DNA of 64,000 bases from Sciurus carolinensis (Eukaryota > Chordata > Mammalia > Rodentia > Sciuridae): assembly GCF_902686445.1 (NCBI RefSeq), contig NC_062217.1, positions 174,719,598 to 174,783,597 of the forward strand, given 5' to 3'. This document shows positions 20,901 to 34,300 of the stretch, piece by piece. The translations under genes and the position numbers were made by a program. Below the pieces are notes generated by a model. It did no database searches and had not been told where the DNA came from. It saw only the letters and a list, made by a program, of their open reading frames with translations. Within the stretch, counting starts at the first letter, position 1. Every line of letters starts with the position of its first letter.

Positions 20901-23900
20901 CATGGCTCTGAAACCCCAATATCTGGCTTCCCTGCCCTGTCCAGGACTGGCAGAAGGACTGGAGAGGGGCCCAGGGTGGTCTCCAGGCCTAGAGTTTTCT
21001 CAGGATTGAAGCAAGGGCGTCTGAAAGCCCATAAAAAGAAGGGGCGTGGAGGCGCCTGCCCTGCCCCACCCTGGGCCGTAGAAGTGCGGGTCGCTGAGTT
21101 CTGCTCCACACATCTCCTCCTGTCTGCTGGAACTGAGCCCTTTGACATTTAATTCAGGGGCAGACTCCCCTCCCCAGCAAGTCACACCTCACCTGTCCCT
21201 TCCCCGACATAATCAAAGACTCAATTATGCAAAGGGGACAAAGTGACATTTGGTTTTTCAGTGGTACTTCTCAGAGCAGAGTGCGTTGCCTCCAAGCCGC
21301 GTGCCTGCGGTGGCACGTCAAGTGACTGCATGTGAGGAGCGACATGCTCCAGGCAGCCAGCCCGCCACCTCTCTTAATGACAATGACTCCTGAGGACCTT
21401 GCTGTCAGATGCCATCTCTGCATATTGGGAACTGCTCCTTCCTTTATGAAGCTCTGCCAGCTGTACCCAAGAGCATGCTTCCATGCCAGCTCGCTTCAAG
21501 TCCAATGGTTCCATACTTGTATTTTTAAAACTGCAGAGAGTCATTTTTAACCTATCATACCTATTAAATTAGTAGTTATGAATTAATTGACAGATGTCAG
21601 AAACAGATGCTGAAAATATCAAATAACTCAGAAGGTCAGAATTAAAGAAGTGTTAGTCACATAGCGAAGGATGTGCTGGGATTTCCAGTGTGGCTCAGCC
21701 ATCACAGCATTGCCACGGGTTTGATGTCTGCAGTGATCCTACCAAAGGCAGTCTCTCACACTGTCAGTGTGCATGACCTGCTCGCTTCTCTTTGGCAGAA
21801 GTGTGAATCAGCAGGTGGCCTTTGGGCTGTGAGGCCAGACTCTGACAACCTGGGAATGCAGCTGTCACTTTTGATACCAGCCTCCCACAGTCTGACTCTC
21901 TCTGCTTCTTAGGCCAGAAACCTGAATTGAATTGGCTCTGCCAGGAGTGGCACCTTCTGAGACGTCACTTCCCGATGGCTGCAGGGTGACCCTCCTGGTC
22001 CTGGGAGCTCACTGGCACCTCTTCACTTTAAAAAAACTCCATGCTGTGCTATTAATAGATCAGAGAAACCAAGCACTACAATTTGAATTGTTCAAAAAAA
22101 ATGCTACCATGCTAAAACCAAAGCTCAATATATACTTTCCATTTCTTGAGAACAGCTAATTATTTGTAAATCCATAATTTTTAAGATAATTTTAAGATGC
22201 TATTTAATCATCCCTGCTAACATTTATTGTCATTTAAGCCAAAAGCGCATAGATTTTACACTTGTTTAACAATTACCTCTGCAACTTCCCTGTGACATCA
22301 ACACCACCAAGAAAAGCATTTTAATTACCTCCAATGAAAGAGCAGTTTACTTCCCTCAAAATTACCATTTGGAGCAAACTCCAAATTATAAAGAGAAGGA
22401 GGAGGAGCAGGAGGAATAGAAACCCTGAGAGACTGAAGCAGTGCTTCTGTACGGACAGACCTAAAAACACAGCAGATCTGAAAGTCATTCAATCCCACAT
22501 TAGGTTTTGGGACATAAGCTTGGCCCTCTGGCTCTGCACAGAAGTGGGGTGTGCCCTGCCCTCCTGCCCCTCCCCGGGGAACCGTCCAATGGTGCTGGGC
22601 TAGGTGGGTTTCTGAGCTGCAGAGCTGGCTGAGGAAGTTATTCGGACTCTGAAACCATTTCTAACGGTTGAACTGGCGCGGACAGCGAGAGGGGAGTGAG
22701 GAGATGGTTCTCGCTCCGCAGTTGTTCACCACCAGGCCCTGATTTTGCATTTCTGGAGGGCTCAATCCGACACGGTACATCCAGGGAGGCTGTGCATCTG
22801 TCCAGCTCTCCCTGCTGCTAGGCTGTCCACGCAGGAGAAATGACGGAGGCACTGCCGCTTGCTGGGGCCCTCTGTGGCCCTCTGGGGCCCTGAACACTGG
22901 GTTGCCCTGTGAGGAGGCGGGGAATCGGCTCTTTTCTCACTGCTAGTCAACCAGCTTCTACAACCTCATCACCCTGGATGCAAAACAGAAAAGGTTCTGG
23001 GTCCTTTTTCCCTTCAAAAGTACTTTCCCCCCTACAAGCGTAGGAGGCTTGGGGCCTTGCTGAGCCCGATGCCCTCTCCAGCATTCCTTCCCAGCTCCAA
23101 GGTGATCAAAGGCACAGCCAGCAAGACATCGGCCCGGAGGGAGCATGGTGGATGCTCACGCTCACATCTCTGACCTCCTGTCCCTGCAGCTGTGCCTGGG
23201 CAGCTCTGAGCTCAGGAGGACCCCGAGTCACAGCACCCCTGCCCTTGGGAGCTTCAGCAGCCGGCCCTCCTCAGGAGCGTGTGGCTGAGGCTGAGATGCA
23301 AAGCTTTGCTGCCCGGGCCTCCTCCCGGGATCTGACCCGGGATCTGAGCTGAGCCAGCTGCCTGGACCACCCCTGGCCTTGATGAGCCAGCTGGTGCCTG
23401 ACTGGCAGGAGAGCCTGGGACAGGGCAAGGATGACCCCAAACAAGACCCCCCTGAGATGCAGGAGGCTAGGCAAAGATGCTGCCAGCATGTCCTGCCACC
23501 TGACGGCTGACGGTGCCCCTGGGGCTCCCTGGTGTCCTGGAGCTCCACCCTCAGACCCGTCACTTCCCACCATCCTCTGCACAGCACCCCGAACCTGAAG
23601 TAAGAGACCTTCTGCTTCACCAGCAGCCACAGCACCTTCGAGGGCAGCTCTGGGCAGGCAGGCACACTGCAGCCTGCGGTCAGCCAGGCGGGACCCTCGC
23701 AGAGTCGTGCAGGTCTAGATTCTTGGCCTGAGCTTCCAATTGCCAAGACAAAGCCGAAAGCTCTCACAATTGGGCAGCAATGGGCGGCTGTGTCTCTGGC
23801 TGAAGTTCTTGGTGGGGGCCCTGCCCATTCCGAAGCCTCCCCAGTGCTGGTGGCTGCCCACCATCCTCCTCATCCTCCTGAGAACATCTGTGCTCTTACT

Positions 23901-26900
23901 TGCTGAAGGGCCGCCCTGAGCATTCTCATCCCAATGAGGCCCCTTCTGTAGCCAGGAAGGCCTGGGCAGCAGGGAAGGAGGCCAGCGGTGGAGCCACGCA
24001 TGCCTGCCCCCCTGTGCCCCCAGGGGTCCCGCCAAGCACCTGGCTGGGTCAAACTTGACGCCAGCAAAGCCCGAGCGAGGCCCACAGTGGAGCGCTTGAG
24101 GGACAGCACTGAGGGACAATCACAGCAGCAGCTCTGTGGCAGAGGATCTCTGCTCCTGGAGGCAGACTGCAGTGTCAGGAAGGGGCCTCCATGTGCGATG
24201 CCAACAGAATGAGGACACCAAGCCACAACACACCAGCACCTTCTGAGCCAGAGCCACAGCAGCAAAAGCCGGGACCTGGCAGCTGCCTGTCACCCGCCAC
24301 GTCGAGGTCCCTGTGCCTTTCAAGGGAAGTGCAGATCCGGCCTCAGGAAAGGTGGGCTCTTCCAACGCGTGTGTCTGTAGCTGAAGGGCTGCTCAGCAAA
24401 GCAAGGGGCTCTGGTCAAGGGCTTCCTAAGTTAGAAGGGCACAGATGAAGAGCAGGAGAAACACCGGCAGCCTTCCTGTCGCCTCTGTAGCACTGCACAG
24501 GCCCCAGCAAGCGGCCTTGTTCTGATTCACAGTGCCCTCCACGGACTGGAGCTCCTCCTTGTGCTTGTGGGCGTCTGGCTCTTCTCCTGGGGCAGGTGAA
24601 TAGTCACTGCCCGGCGAGCCCTGCTGGAGATCCCCTTCTCCCTCAGGACTGCCCGTCGGAGAGAACGGTGTCACCAGCAAGAAGCCCAGGAGGTCTGCAC
24701 CTCAGTGGCCTCTGCAGCTCTTCTTCTTTCCTCCAGGCCTGAGTGCTCTCCAACCACCCCCAGGCATGTGGGTCGGTGCCAGTCACTCTGCTAATCTGGC
24801 AGTTCTCAGTACCATTACCACGTGCTTGTTCACTCCACCATCTGGAGGTACTTGTGCTTGGTTGCTGCACCCTTGAAAGCCTTTCCCAGGTTCAAGGTCT
24901 CCCTCCCAGTGTATCCAGCCCCATTCTACTCTTGCCCTCAAATAGCTGCTGCCACGGAGTTGGGCACCTTCACATCATGATGCTGGGACACTTGAGGGAT
25001 CCCTCATCCAAGGCAAGAAGGCTCACAGGGATTTGTGATTCATAGACCAAGGACCCCACGGGGAGGGGAAGAACCCTGCTGACTCCCAGGGTCCCACTTA
25101 GCATTCTGCAGCTCAGAGGAGGGAAACCCACAGCTTTCACAGCTGGACTGTTCCAGTGTTCAAGGTCACTTCCATAGTTACAGCCCCAAGGGAGCTCTGC
25201 CAGAGCTGTGGCAGATCCAGAAAGCGTTCCTACGCGGTCCCAATCCCCAATATGGTGGGCTGCACTGTTCCTGCCCCGGAGGCTCACAGGGCAGAGCTTG
25301 GTATCCGAGAGCCCACGCAGCCTGTCTGTTGCGTGTGGTTGGATACGCGTGTTGAGGTACACGCTCTCTCTCCCAGGCCCGGGCACAGAGTTCTAGGATT
25401 GCTGGGGTTTGCTGGGAGAGGAGCGTCCTTCAGTGCTCCCGACAGGCCCCTCTGACCATGCCTGAACTCGCTAACTAGAGGGTCTGGGGAGCGCAGGTTG
25501 GGGGCTCATCCCCAAGAATCAGGTGATGGGAATGTCGAGCCCCTCCCCAGTCTCCCAGGGGAGTCAGCGGGGCTGATGCTGAGTGGCCATTTGACCAGTG
25601 ATTTTTCAAATCACTCCTATTAAGGACACTCCACTGAAACTGAGATGGGGAGCTGGGGTCGTCCTGGCCCGTGCGCACGTCGAGGTGCATGTGCCCAGGG
25701 AGGCGATGCAAGCCTTAGACCCTTGCCGGTGCGTCTTTCCCACCTGCTGCCCACTTCCTTCGCCATCGGCGGTAATCGTAACCAGGGCACGCCCCTGAGT
25801 TCCGCCAGTCACTCTGGAGAATCAGCATCAGAGCCGAGGGCTCTGGTGGGAGCCCCTGAGTCCACAGTCAGCTGAGCAGAAGTGCAGGCGGCCTGCTGAG
25901 GCCCCTTGCAGCCAGTGTCTGTGGTAAGCAGCCTGAGAGACGGAGCCTTCAGCCGGTGGGGTTGGAGGCCGCCTCCAAACTCCCGTGGGTCGACTCGGAC
26001 GAGCTGAGCTGCAGACGCCCAGGGCCCTGCAGACCTGGGGGTGGCAAGCTGCGCCCAGGGAGCCCCTGGCACAGAGCAGTTTCAGCTGAAGGCAGAGGGC
26101 TGAGGCCATGCTGCTGCAGGCCTGGCCACGGCCAGCAAGGAAGGGGCATGGTCTCTCCAGACAGGGCTGGGTTTGCATCATCAAAGGGGGACCAGGGCAC
26201 AGCCACAGGGCAGACAAGCCCTGGTCGCACGGGCACTCCCACTCAGTGTGTGGGGGTGAGTCCCGGGGACGGCTGGCGGCATGGTAAACTGACACAGGCT
26301 GGGGCCACTTCTGGTCTTTCAATCTGTTCCTCCCAGCTGCACACTACACTCTAATCTTCAGGTTTTAAAACTTAATTTTTTTCTATAATAACCTTTTTAT
26401 CCTGGTTCCAAATTACTCCATTACAAAAGGGCATTTTTAAGAACCAAAGACTGTGGCTCCCTGGTGGAGGGTATTTTTGAGTGCAGCACACTCAAAGATC
26501 ATGAATCCTCACAGGGCAATGGAGGGAGCCTGGTGCATCTTTAATTAACAGCTGCTCAGTTATGCTTTTTCTTGGAAGAGGGGAGAAAATCCTTTGAAGC
26601 TTCGGCATGCTGCACCTCCTTCAAGCTGCTGTCTCACTGATATATATGCAACAGCATTACTATTTTAATGCACATTCACAAATATATCAGAGCAGGAGAA
26701 CTCATCACTTAAGTGCCATTTTTCTTTCTGCAGAATGTGACAATGCCGTAGAATTATACCTGCCATGAGTTGCAGGTTCATATTTTAAAACATGGTATAC
26801 CTAGCCTCTATTTTCTCTTTGGCTCCACAAGTGAAGCCAGGGCAAGAAGATAGCATTTCTCATTGCTCTGGGGGTTTGGGGCATCTTACCAGGGGGATCC

Positions 26901-28440
26901 GGGCACCGGGGTGGAGGCCACAGGTCTGTTGCCTTTTGGAGTGCTGTCCTCCCCACTCACCAGCATGGATGGAGGCTCCTTTCAACAGAAAGAGAAGGAG
27001 AGAGCTCTGTCTGTAATTGTGAACACTCATCCTCAGTTTCAGGCATCCAAGCGAAGAACAAAGAGGTCTCCTGCAGACAGCCTGCCCCCAGTAGCCACTG
27101 GATAATGACTTTCTCAGTGCAGCTAGAGCAGAAAATCAGGGCTGGGCAGTGGTGCCAAGGACAGAAGTAATGACACAGCTGACCACAAGATAACTCAGCA
27201 AAGTAACGCCTAACTATCCTGGGCCGCCCTTCCAGAATCAGAGAGAGACGGGGAGCCATGAGGATGCTTCTGATCCCCAGCATCGATGGCACAGAAATCC
27301 CAGTGGATTCATCTCTGGGAATGAGCCTGTCCCAGTGTCTAGAGTCACCATGTCACCAAAACTCTGTATAAAGTGGCAGTACCTCCAGCTAGTAGGACCC
27401 TAGTCACAGGTGGGGCTGGCAGTTCAGATCTGAAATGGCAGGAAGAGTGACAAGGCCCCATTCTCAAATGACAACTGGGGCCTTACAGTCTTGGGTGGCT
27501 CCCGGGGCAACACATGCCTTTGGGGTGTGTTTGTTGGGGCGGGACCCCAGGGGTCCTGTTACCCCACCAGGAGTGAGAAGCCTCACTCTGCCTCTGCCCC
27601 ACTTGGGAAGCAAGGGAAGTTTGAGCATTATATCACCTGGAGACAACAGAGATTGACTCCCTGAAATTAAAAAAAAAAATACAACTATTAAAGGCAGAAT
27701 TGGGAGAGGAAAACAGTTGTTTGAAATAAGAAAATGTGACAGTCCTAACGGCAACTTGAATGTCCTGCCAAGGTGCAGACTGCCACGCATGTCTGTGTGG
27801 GAGCCCGGCAGATGTGAGCTCTCTGGTCAGGAACCAGCCAATGCTAACCAGTTTCCACCCGGCACTGAGAAGCACAGTGAGGAACTAAAGAAAAGGCAGC
27901 ACAGCGTCCTCACAGTGTTAGCTTGACTATAAAACAAGTGTATTTGCAGAGAATCAAGCCAATTCTGGTGGTGAGGAACCTCCGGCTTCCAGGCATTTGC
28001 ATGGCTTTGACCTGTGACCTGCTGTGGCATAGACTGCGTCCTCTCTCACTTTGGAAAATCAGGTATGTTTAACAGGTAGCTTACATAATCCAGCAGCACT
28101 CCATTCTGAGTTCAGAGTTTTAAAAAATCGGTTATCATCTTCACATTTTGGAATCTCTGTTTCCGATGCAGTAATACCATTACTTTGGAGAGAGTGCAGA
28201 TAAGATGGCCAACCACTTAGCCAACCAAAACCAGATGGAGTCCATGCTTCACGTTGTTAGGAAGAAGATCTAAACTATGGCAGCACCAAAGCATCACATT
28301 CCAACAAGAAGTGAAAAGATCCCCAAAGACCGGGAGAGCCAAGAGTGAAATGCATCCCAAAGAGTTAGACGTATTGCTGACTATGTTAGAAAGAAGGAAA
28401 AGCCCATCTAGGAGACCCACCAAAAGGGCAGGACATTTAT
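20900..28440. other. Unique intronic DNA with AT-rich islands
   Basis: Alternates between GC-rich stretches and AT-rich complex islands (about 21190-21260, 21500-21670, 22030-22345, 26345-26800, 28040-28210). No transposon was recognised in the islands. They have the look of conserved non-coding elements within a large developmental-type intron, but comparison between species is needed to say so. No splice-flanked exon was identified. Confidence 0.35.
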
Positions 28441-28445
28441 GTATG

Positions 28446-28522
28446 AGCTATCAAAATGTATAGATGCATTCCACTGTCACGTACAACAATTAGAAAAGAT
28501 AAAAAAATTAATCAAAAAAAAA
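28446..28522 (+). mobile_element. LINE-1 3'-end fragment with A-rich tail
   Basis: ATGCATTCCACTGTCACGTA followed by CAACAATTAGAAAAGATAAA and an A-rich tail resembles the terminal part of squirrel L1 3' UTRs. The piece is very short. What precedes it (about 28190-28440) was not recognised. Confidence 0.5.
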
Positions 28523-28639
28523 GGTCCATGATGGGAGCGCACAGCCACGGAACCTCTGCCTGGCTCTTGGTGGGTCTGGGAACACAGGAGAGCCTCATTC
28601 AGGCCTGCTCCTCTTGGTGTTCCACCAGGCTTCTCTTGA

Positions 28640-29110
28640 ACTTGATGGATAAGTGCATTTGATAAATGATTTGTAATTTAGGCAACCATCCTTAAGACCA
28701 ATGTGGGCTTTTATTTTGTTTCAGAACTTCCTGGCAGTAGAAAATATCTTTGTTTCCTATGAGAAATAAGGTCAGGATAAATAATTAGCTTAACAAGGAG
28801 TATTCAGAAACACTTGCCTCAAAAAATATATATTAAGACCAGAGTTTATATTACTAATCCAATTAGGAAAACTGGAGGGGATTTTCATTATGAAGTTAAT
28901 TGAACAATAGAACTCAACAAGGAGTCTCTGAGTACTAGATTACCTCCACTAATTATTCAAGTAAATATGGAAGGGTGTAATTTGTGCTGGAGAAGAACAC
29001 TTGAGTTTGGCAATGCTAGGATTCTCTTCAGCTAATTACCAAGGTCTTCTCCATGAGGTGCATGCTGGTTATGATTTCCTGTTGGTGATAAAAATGGCTA
29101 ATCATGGCAT
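28640..29110. other. AT-rich unique island, candidate conserved non-coding element
   Basis: About 470 bases of AT-rich but complex sequence, not matching a known repeat by eye. It is rich in TAAT/ATTA cores (AATAATTAGCTTAAC near 28780; TTAATTGAAC near 28897; CTAATTATTC near 28950). The surroundings are GC-rich. Confidence 0.35.
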
Positions 29111-29955
29111 AAAACTCCTGTTCCGCACTGAGGTAATGAAAGTGAGTTAGACTCGAGGAACTGATGATAGAGTGGGTATTTATGGGCAGCACTACCAAGG
29201 CTATCTTTGTAATTATTACGTAATTCTGGCTCGCATGCTAGTCCCTCAGGAAAAGTCACACGTCCAGGGCAAACGCATGGCTCGCATTAACATCTGTGGT
29301 GGATGTTCACCGGTTAACGCAACACGGACGACCGTGAGCAGGGGTGAGCACAAGTGGCTGATCAGGGCCAAAGGGGAGCTGGCGCAGAGACCAGGAGGAA
29401 CGAAAGCTGCCAGGGAGCTGTGAGGCAGGAAGACTGATAAACAAAGCAGGAGAGAAGGCTAGCGAGATGCTAAGTAGGACTGGAGGCTTCAAGACATCCG
29501 GCAGATGAGGAAAGACTAAGTGCAACTGGGATTTTCAAATGCAGGGACAAGAGTGAGTCCCTTGGGTCATCCAGAGGAAGGGCCTCTCGACTGAATGCAT
29601 CAAGTATATCAAAGGCACCATCCTGATAAGTCTTTAAAATGCCATTTGGCAAACAGGCAAATGGAAAGACCTAAAATTAGAATTAAAAAAAAACAATGTG
29701 TGTGCCTTGGGCTTTCTCTTCTCTGAAGGTAGAATCTAACTTTAAACAGCGCGCTTGCTGGGGCAGCCCGTCAGACACAGCTGGACCTCCTCGCACACGC
29801 TCCCTCCGTTTGGAAGCCCCGGTCACTACCAGCAGGGTGCTGCCAGGAGCCCGGAGCCCAGCTGGAGAGACAGAGGCAGAGGGCCACTCCACAGACGCTG
29901 CCCTTGAACTGCCAGGCTGCATCTGGCAGCTGCTCACAGCAACCTGGGCTTCGTG

Positions 29956-29990
<35 letters not shown>

Positions 29991-31280
29991 GTGCAGAACC
30001 CACCTTGCCCTCCTCCTCTCCGGCCTGGCTCTTCCTCTCTGCGCTGTGCAGCAACAGGGCTGGGCGGCGGGGTGTTCGGCTGCGCTCTCTGCTTCTGTCT
30101 GTTGGGCCAAAGCAACAGTCATTACCATTCCAAGGGCCAGAAAGGTGTGAGAATCCAGGCCATCAAGGATAAAGGTGGCCTTGGAAGCTCAGGTCTGCGG
30201 ACAACACTGCACGCTCTACTGGCACCTGGTGTTTGCACTGGGGCCCGTGACGAGGATCTTGTCCTGACTCTCAGCATGCAGAGCATCCCAGGCGGGACTG
30301 CACAACTGGCCACTTCCTGCGCCAGCTGTGCACACGACCCTTGACATCCAGGCCAACTGGGGCAGCCCTCTCCTGTGTGTGCCTGAAGGTGCGAGCCTGG
30401 GTCCACGGCCTCCCGGATGGAAGAGCTAGAGGCAACTCGTCCCCAGGGGAACTACCCAGAACAGGGGTGACCATTCTCGTGATTCAGCAGGCAAGGGGAG
30501 GCCATGAGGACACTCCCAGCAAAGGGCAGCCACTGCCCATGGCTCACAGTCCAGGTGGGCCCAGAGCAAAGCTGTACCAGGGCATGTGGGAACAATCAGG
30601 CTGCTGTCTTGAATTCCAGGGTCCCTGTGTCCTGACAGTCAGGAGCTTCCTCCAAGCTGCCTCAAGACTCCAAATATACCGTGATCAGCACCTCGTAAAT
30701 CACTGCTGACCACAGTGGTGGCCGGCAATGTGAGTTGTGGATGGACAGAACCCACGCTGAGGAGAATGTGAGACAGGGGACCCGTTTGCTGAGGCTTCCA
30801 CAGCTGGTGGCCATTATGAACCAGCCTTGGCCAGGCCCTGCCAGGGGGACAGGAGGGCCATTTACTTGTCACCAAGTAGGCACTGACGCCTTTTCCATGA
30901 GCTGGACGGCACTGCATCATGAAAACCAGCTGGGTGCTGTGAGGGAGCGGGGAAGGGAAGCCAGGCGGGCTTCCAGACATCAAAACCGGCGCAAGCTGTC
31001 ACCCTTCCCAAAACTTCCTACCTGACTCTCAAAATCATGCACATAGCCCCACTTCCTGTCAAGGAGCCCGATGGGTCACCCACTTTCATTCTAAGGTTAA
31101 GAAGGAAAACCCAAACCAGCAAACTACATGCCCATGTCACAAATAGGCAAATTCCTCAGGGAAAGCCCTGGCAGGCGTCCCTGGACTTTAAGGTCAGGAC
31201 ACCTGAGACAGAAAACTGCTTAACCTGGCTGGGTCACGAAGCTCAGCGGGGTCACTCCACAGAAGTGCACCAGGAGACAG
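29111..31280. other. Unique intronic DNA flanking a CA microsatellite
   Basis: No exon or transposon recognised. A short A-rich run occurs at 29684-29694. The only clear repeat is the CA run described separately. Confidence 0.4.
29959..29987. repeat. (CA)n microsatellite
   Basis: An uninterrupted CA run of about 14.5 copies, probably polymorphic. It produces Thr-His runs in overlapping frames that are not genes. Confidence 0.97.
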
Positions 31281-31291
31281 GGAGAATCACC

Positions 31292-31365
31292 TCATGTGTG
31301 TGCGCACACCCCACATGGATACGCACACACATACACACGCGGGCACACACACAAACAGGCGCACA
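31292..31365. repeat. Alternating purine-pyrimidine (TG/CA/CG) tract
   Basis: TGTGTGTGCGCACACC near 31295, followed by interrupted CA-rich sequence (CACACACATACACACGCG and onward) to about 31362. It is an imperfect CA microsatellite with CG steps, a composition able to adopt Z-DNA. Confidence 0.85.
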
Positions 31366-31369
31366 GGCT

Positions 31370-34300
31370 GGGTGTCTGCGGCCTCCTTGGAGCCACACAG
31401 CTGTGTGGAGGTGGGGCAGGCAAGGGCAGAGCTGGAGGCTAAGTCATCCCGCACCTTCCACCTTCCCACCAGCCCACGGCCTACCCCATGGCCCACCCCA
31501 TGGCCCTGTGGCTTCTCTGCACAGGTTTGCAAGGGTCACATAGGTTGGGTCCCCACGGGGCTGCATTCAGGCCTCGGTACCTGGAGGGTGTGACTGTGGA
31601 GCCGGACAACCAGCTGCATGTCCCTTTCCAGAGCCACAGGGGAGGAAGGCCCTCACTGAGGTGGTGCTCGGCAGCGAGTGTGTTCTGAACCCACAGCAGC
31701 AGCCTAGGCCGCCCTGGGCGAGGACAAAGGGCCCTGCTTCCATGCCCCTGGCTCCGTGCCCTCTGCTGGGAACGGATGGATGAAAGGCCACCGGACATCA
31801 TGGCCACAGCAAGCCCTGTCCACTGCTGTCACTCTGAAGCATGTCCTGGCCTGCAGGCCCTCCCACAGCAGGGGGCTGGTTCTTGCTACGGGAGGGGCAG
31901 TGGCCCCAGCTCGGGCCACTGAGAACTAGCGGCACGGTCCCTGACGCCATGGCCTCCTGCCTTCCCAGCACCCCAAGTGTCCACGCTGAGCCTCTGCCTG
32001 CCACTTTTCCTGCCACACAGAAGCCATACAGAAGCCAGCTGTGCTGACTACAGAGCTCCCGGGCACCCGCCACCAGTAAGAGGAGACACCCCAGGTCTGA
32101 CGAAGCCAGAGACAGTCCCATTTCAAGGTGACTTGGTGGGGCTGGGGTGCAGTTCAGTGGTAGAGGGCTTGCCAGGCCAGGATAAAACAGATTGTCCTGG
32201 GACGGAACTGTCACCTGTCCATGTTTCCATGGAATGGGGTGTGGAAGCCAAACCTGAGCCAAGGTCAGTCAAGGAGCCAAGTCCAAGAGCAGTGGAAGTA
32301 TTCCACCATCACTTTGCCCCACAGGCCGAGCTACGGGGTTGCAGCGAGTTTCCAGAAATCTGTGGTTTTGCTCCCCAGTGCTCATTCCTTTTCAAGGTGC
32401 ACCTGGCCTTGTCCCTGGACACTGAGTCTGCCCCAAGTCCACACTGGGCAGTCCTGTCCCCAGGATCATTCCTGTCTTCCTCCACAAAATGGGGCCGGCA
32501 GTCACTAAGGTCTCATGGCAGACAGGTGCTAAGAGGTGGGAAACTGTCCAGGAAGTGGTTGCTGGGCTCACGACTCGCGGGAAGGAAGCTCCAGGGGAAG
32601 GAGCGAGGGCAGAGAGAGAAGTGTGACGGGGTCAGCCGAGATGGGGGAGAGCCTTCCCTCCGGGGCTCACACCTCTGCACCCTGAAGCCTCACGCTGCAC
32701 GCGGGACACCTGGTCCTCAGTTCACGCACCTCCTCCTCAGCCACCTGTGCACACCTTTCCACCCACGGCCCCTCTCTTCGCTCGAGGGACGTAACAGTCC
32801 TGAATCCTGCCACTCCCAGCCATCCGGCGAGGCCACGGTAGCTCAGACCTCCTTGCCACCGTCGCCCACCTGGCTCACCACAGGGCACGTGTGCATGACA
32901 GGTTGCTCCACCTAGCGAGCTTAACTGGTGCCAACTCTGTGTCAGAGCAGAGCATCTGCCCAGGGGACCCTGAGGGGTGCACATGGCCACCTTAGCTCTT
33001 CTCCCACCTGCAGTCCAGGGAAGGGGACAAGGAGAGGGCACTGTGGGTAGCCAGGGGTGTGAAGTCCGGGGGTGGCGGCAGACTGGTGTCCAGGGGTTGG
33101 GGATGAGTTCTGGGGGGGAGCGTCTGAGGAAGCCATGAGGCAGCTTTTGTGGGAGAGAAGGGGGCCTCCCAGCACTGCTGCCAAAGGAGCATGAGAACTG
33201 GCCAGGTGGGGCCCTGGATCCCTGCCCCTCCACCTCCCTCCTGTGGGCTTAGGGGGAGGAGCGGGGGTTACAAACAAGCTAAACCTGCCTGCTGTCTGCA
33301 GTGACCCAGACAGACCTGGGCAGACCCTGTAAGGAAGGAGGAAAGTCACGCTCCGGATGGGGACAGCTGTTTCCACGGGCTCCCTGGACTCCTCCTGCTT
33401 AACTGCTGAACCAAAACCTCTCTCAGGACTGGAAGTGAGTGAATGGATTTTTACTACTCAAGAATGAGCCAAAAGTCATTTGGTTTGAATTTTATCCAAA
33501 GCGGGGCAGGGAGTAGTCCCACGGAGCAGGGGAGGATGGACCCCGGGGAGGCATGGGCCTCGTCCTGGATTCTGCGCACAGGCCCTGTGGTTGTGTTCTC
33601 AGCATCGCCTGCAGAGCACAGAGCCTGCTAACGAGAGTCCTCTCAGAGGTGGGCAGATGCGCTGGGGAGAAGCCGGCGGGGACCCACAGGTCAGCCACAG
33701 GACTGCGCTCAGGTGCGGGCGCTTGGGCTTATCCCCATTATCTTCAGAAAACATACCACAGTCTTTCTTTTATTGAAAACAGTTGATCTTTGTGACAATC
33801 AGATCTTAAAACCTGGCTTTTGAGATAAGAGGATTTGTGCTGCTCTCGCCGAGCGATTCTTGGAGAGGGTGACACTGATGATCATCTGGAAGCCCCTAAT
33901 CACAGGCCACCCCAGGACACCCAGGACTCCCTTAACAGCCGGCACTTTTAACAGCCATCGACTGCAGGCCCGCGGCGTGGGGCGGCGCCGCCGGCTCACA
34001 CTCTAATTGGGTCTGGGACTGGCTCTCCACCACGGACACGCTCGCTGGACGGCTCTCTGGGGGCCACTCCAGGGTCCACTCTGGCCTGCTGAAGTGCTCT
34101 TTGCTTTGGGCCTGTCCACAAGCCTGCTGATGTGGTCGTACGGTGCTCCTGGGAGCAGCAAAGAGACCTGGTTTATGGTGGAAGATCCACAGTTTTAAGA
34201 CTGAGGGCCCAGCACGCCCAGGGGAGCCCGGAGATGTGTCTGCCTTGGAGCGAGGAGGGCAGCAACATCCCCCGCAGTTCACCCATCCATCAGCCCTGCT

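Noticed and set aside
24426..24680. Minus-strand 84-residue frame with a hydrophilic acidic stretch that could be a TCERG1L exon
   Set aside because: No convincing acceptor and donor pair bounding the hydrophilic part, the frame turns hydrophobic and cysteine-rich, and there is no recognisable TCERG1L motif.
29904..30344. Frame with a Thr-His run that looks like a metal-binding tract
   Set aside because: It is the (CA)n microsatellite read in frame.
33965..34000. CpG island or promoter
   Set aside because: The CpG-dense patch is only a few tens of bases, with no adjoining exon or core promoter signs.
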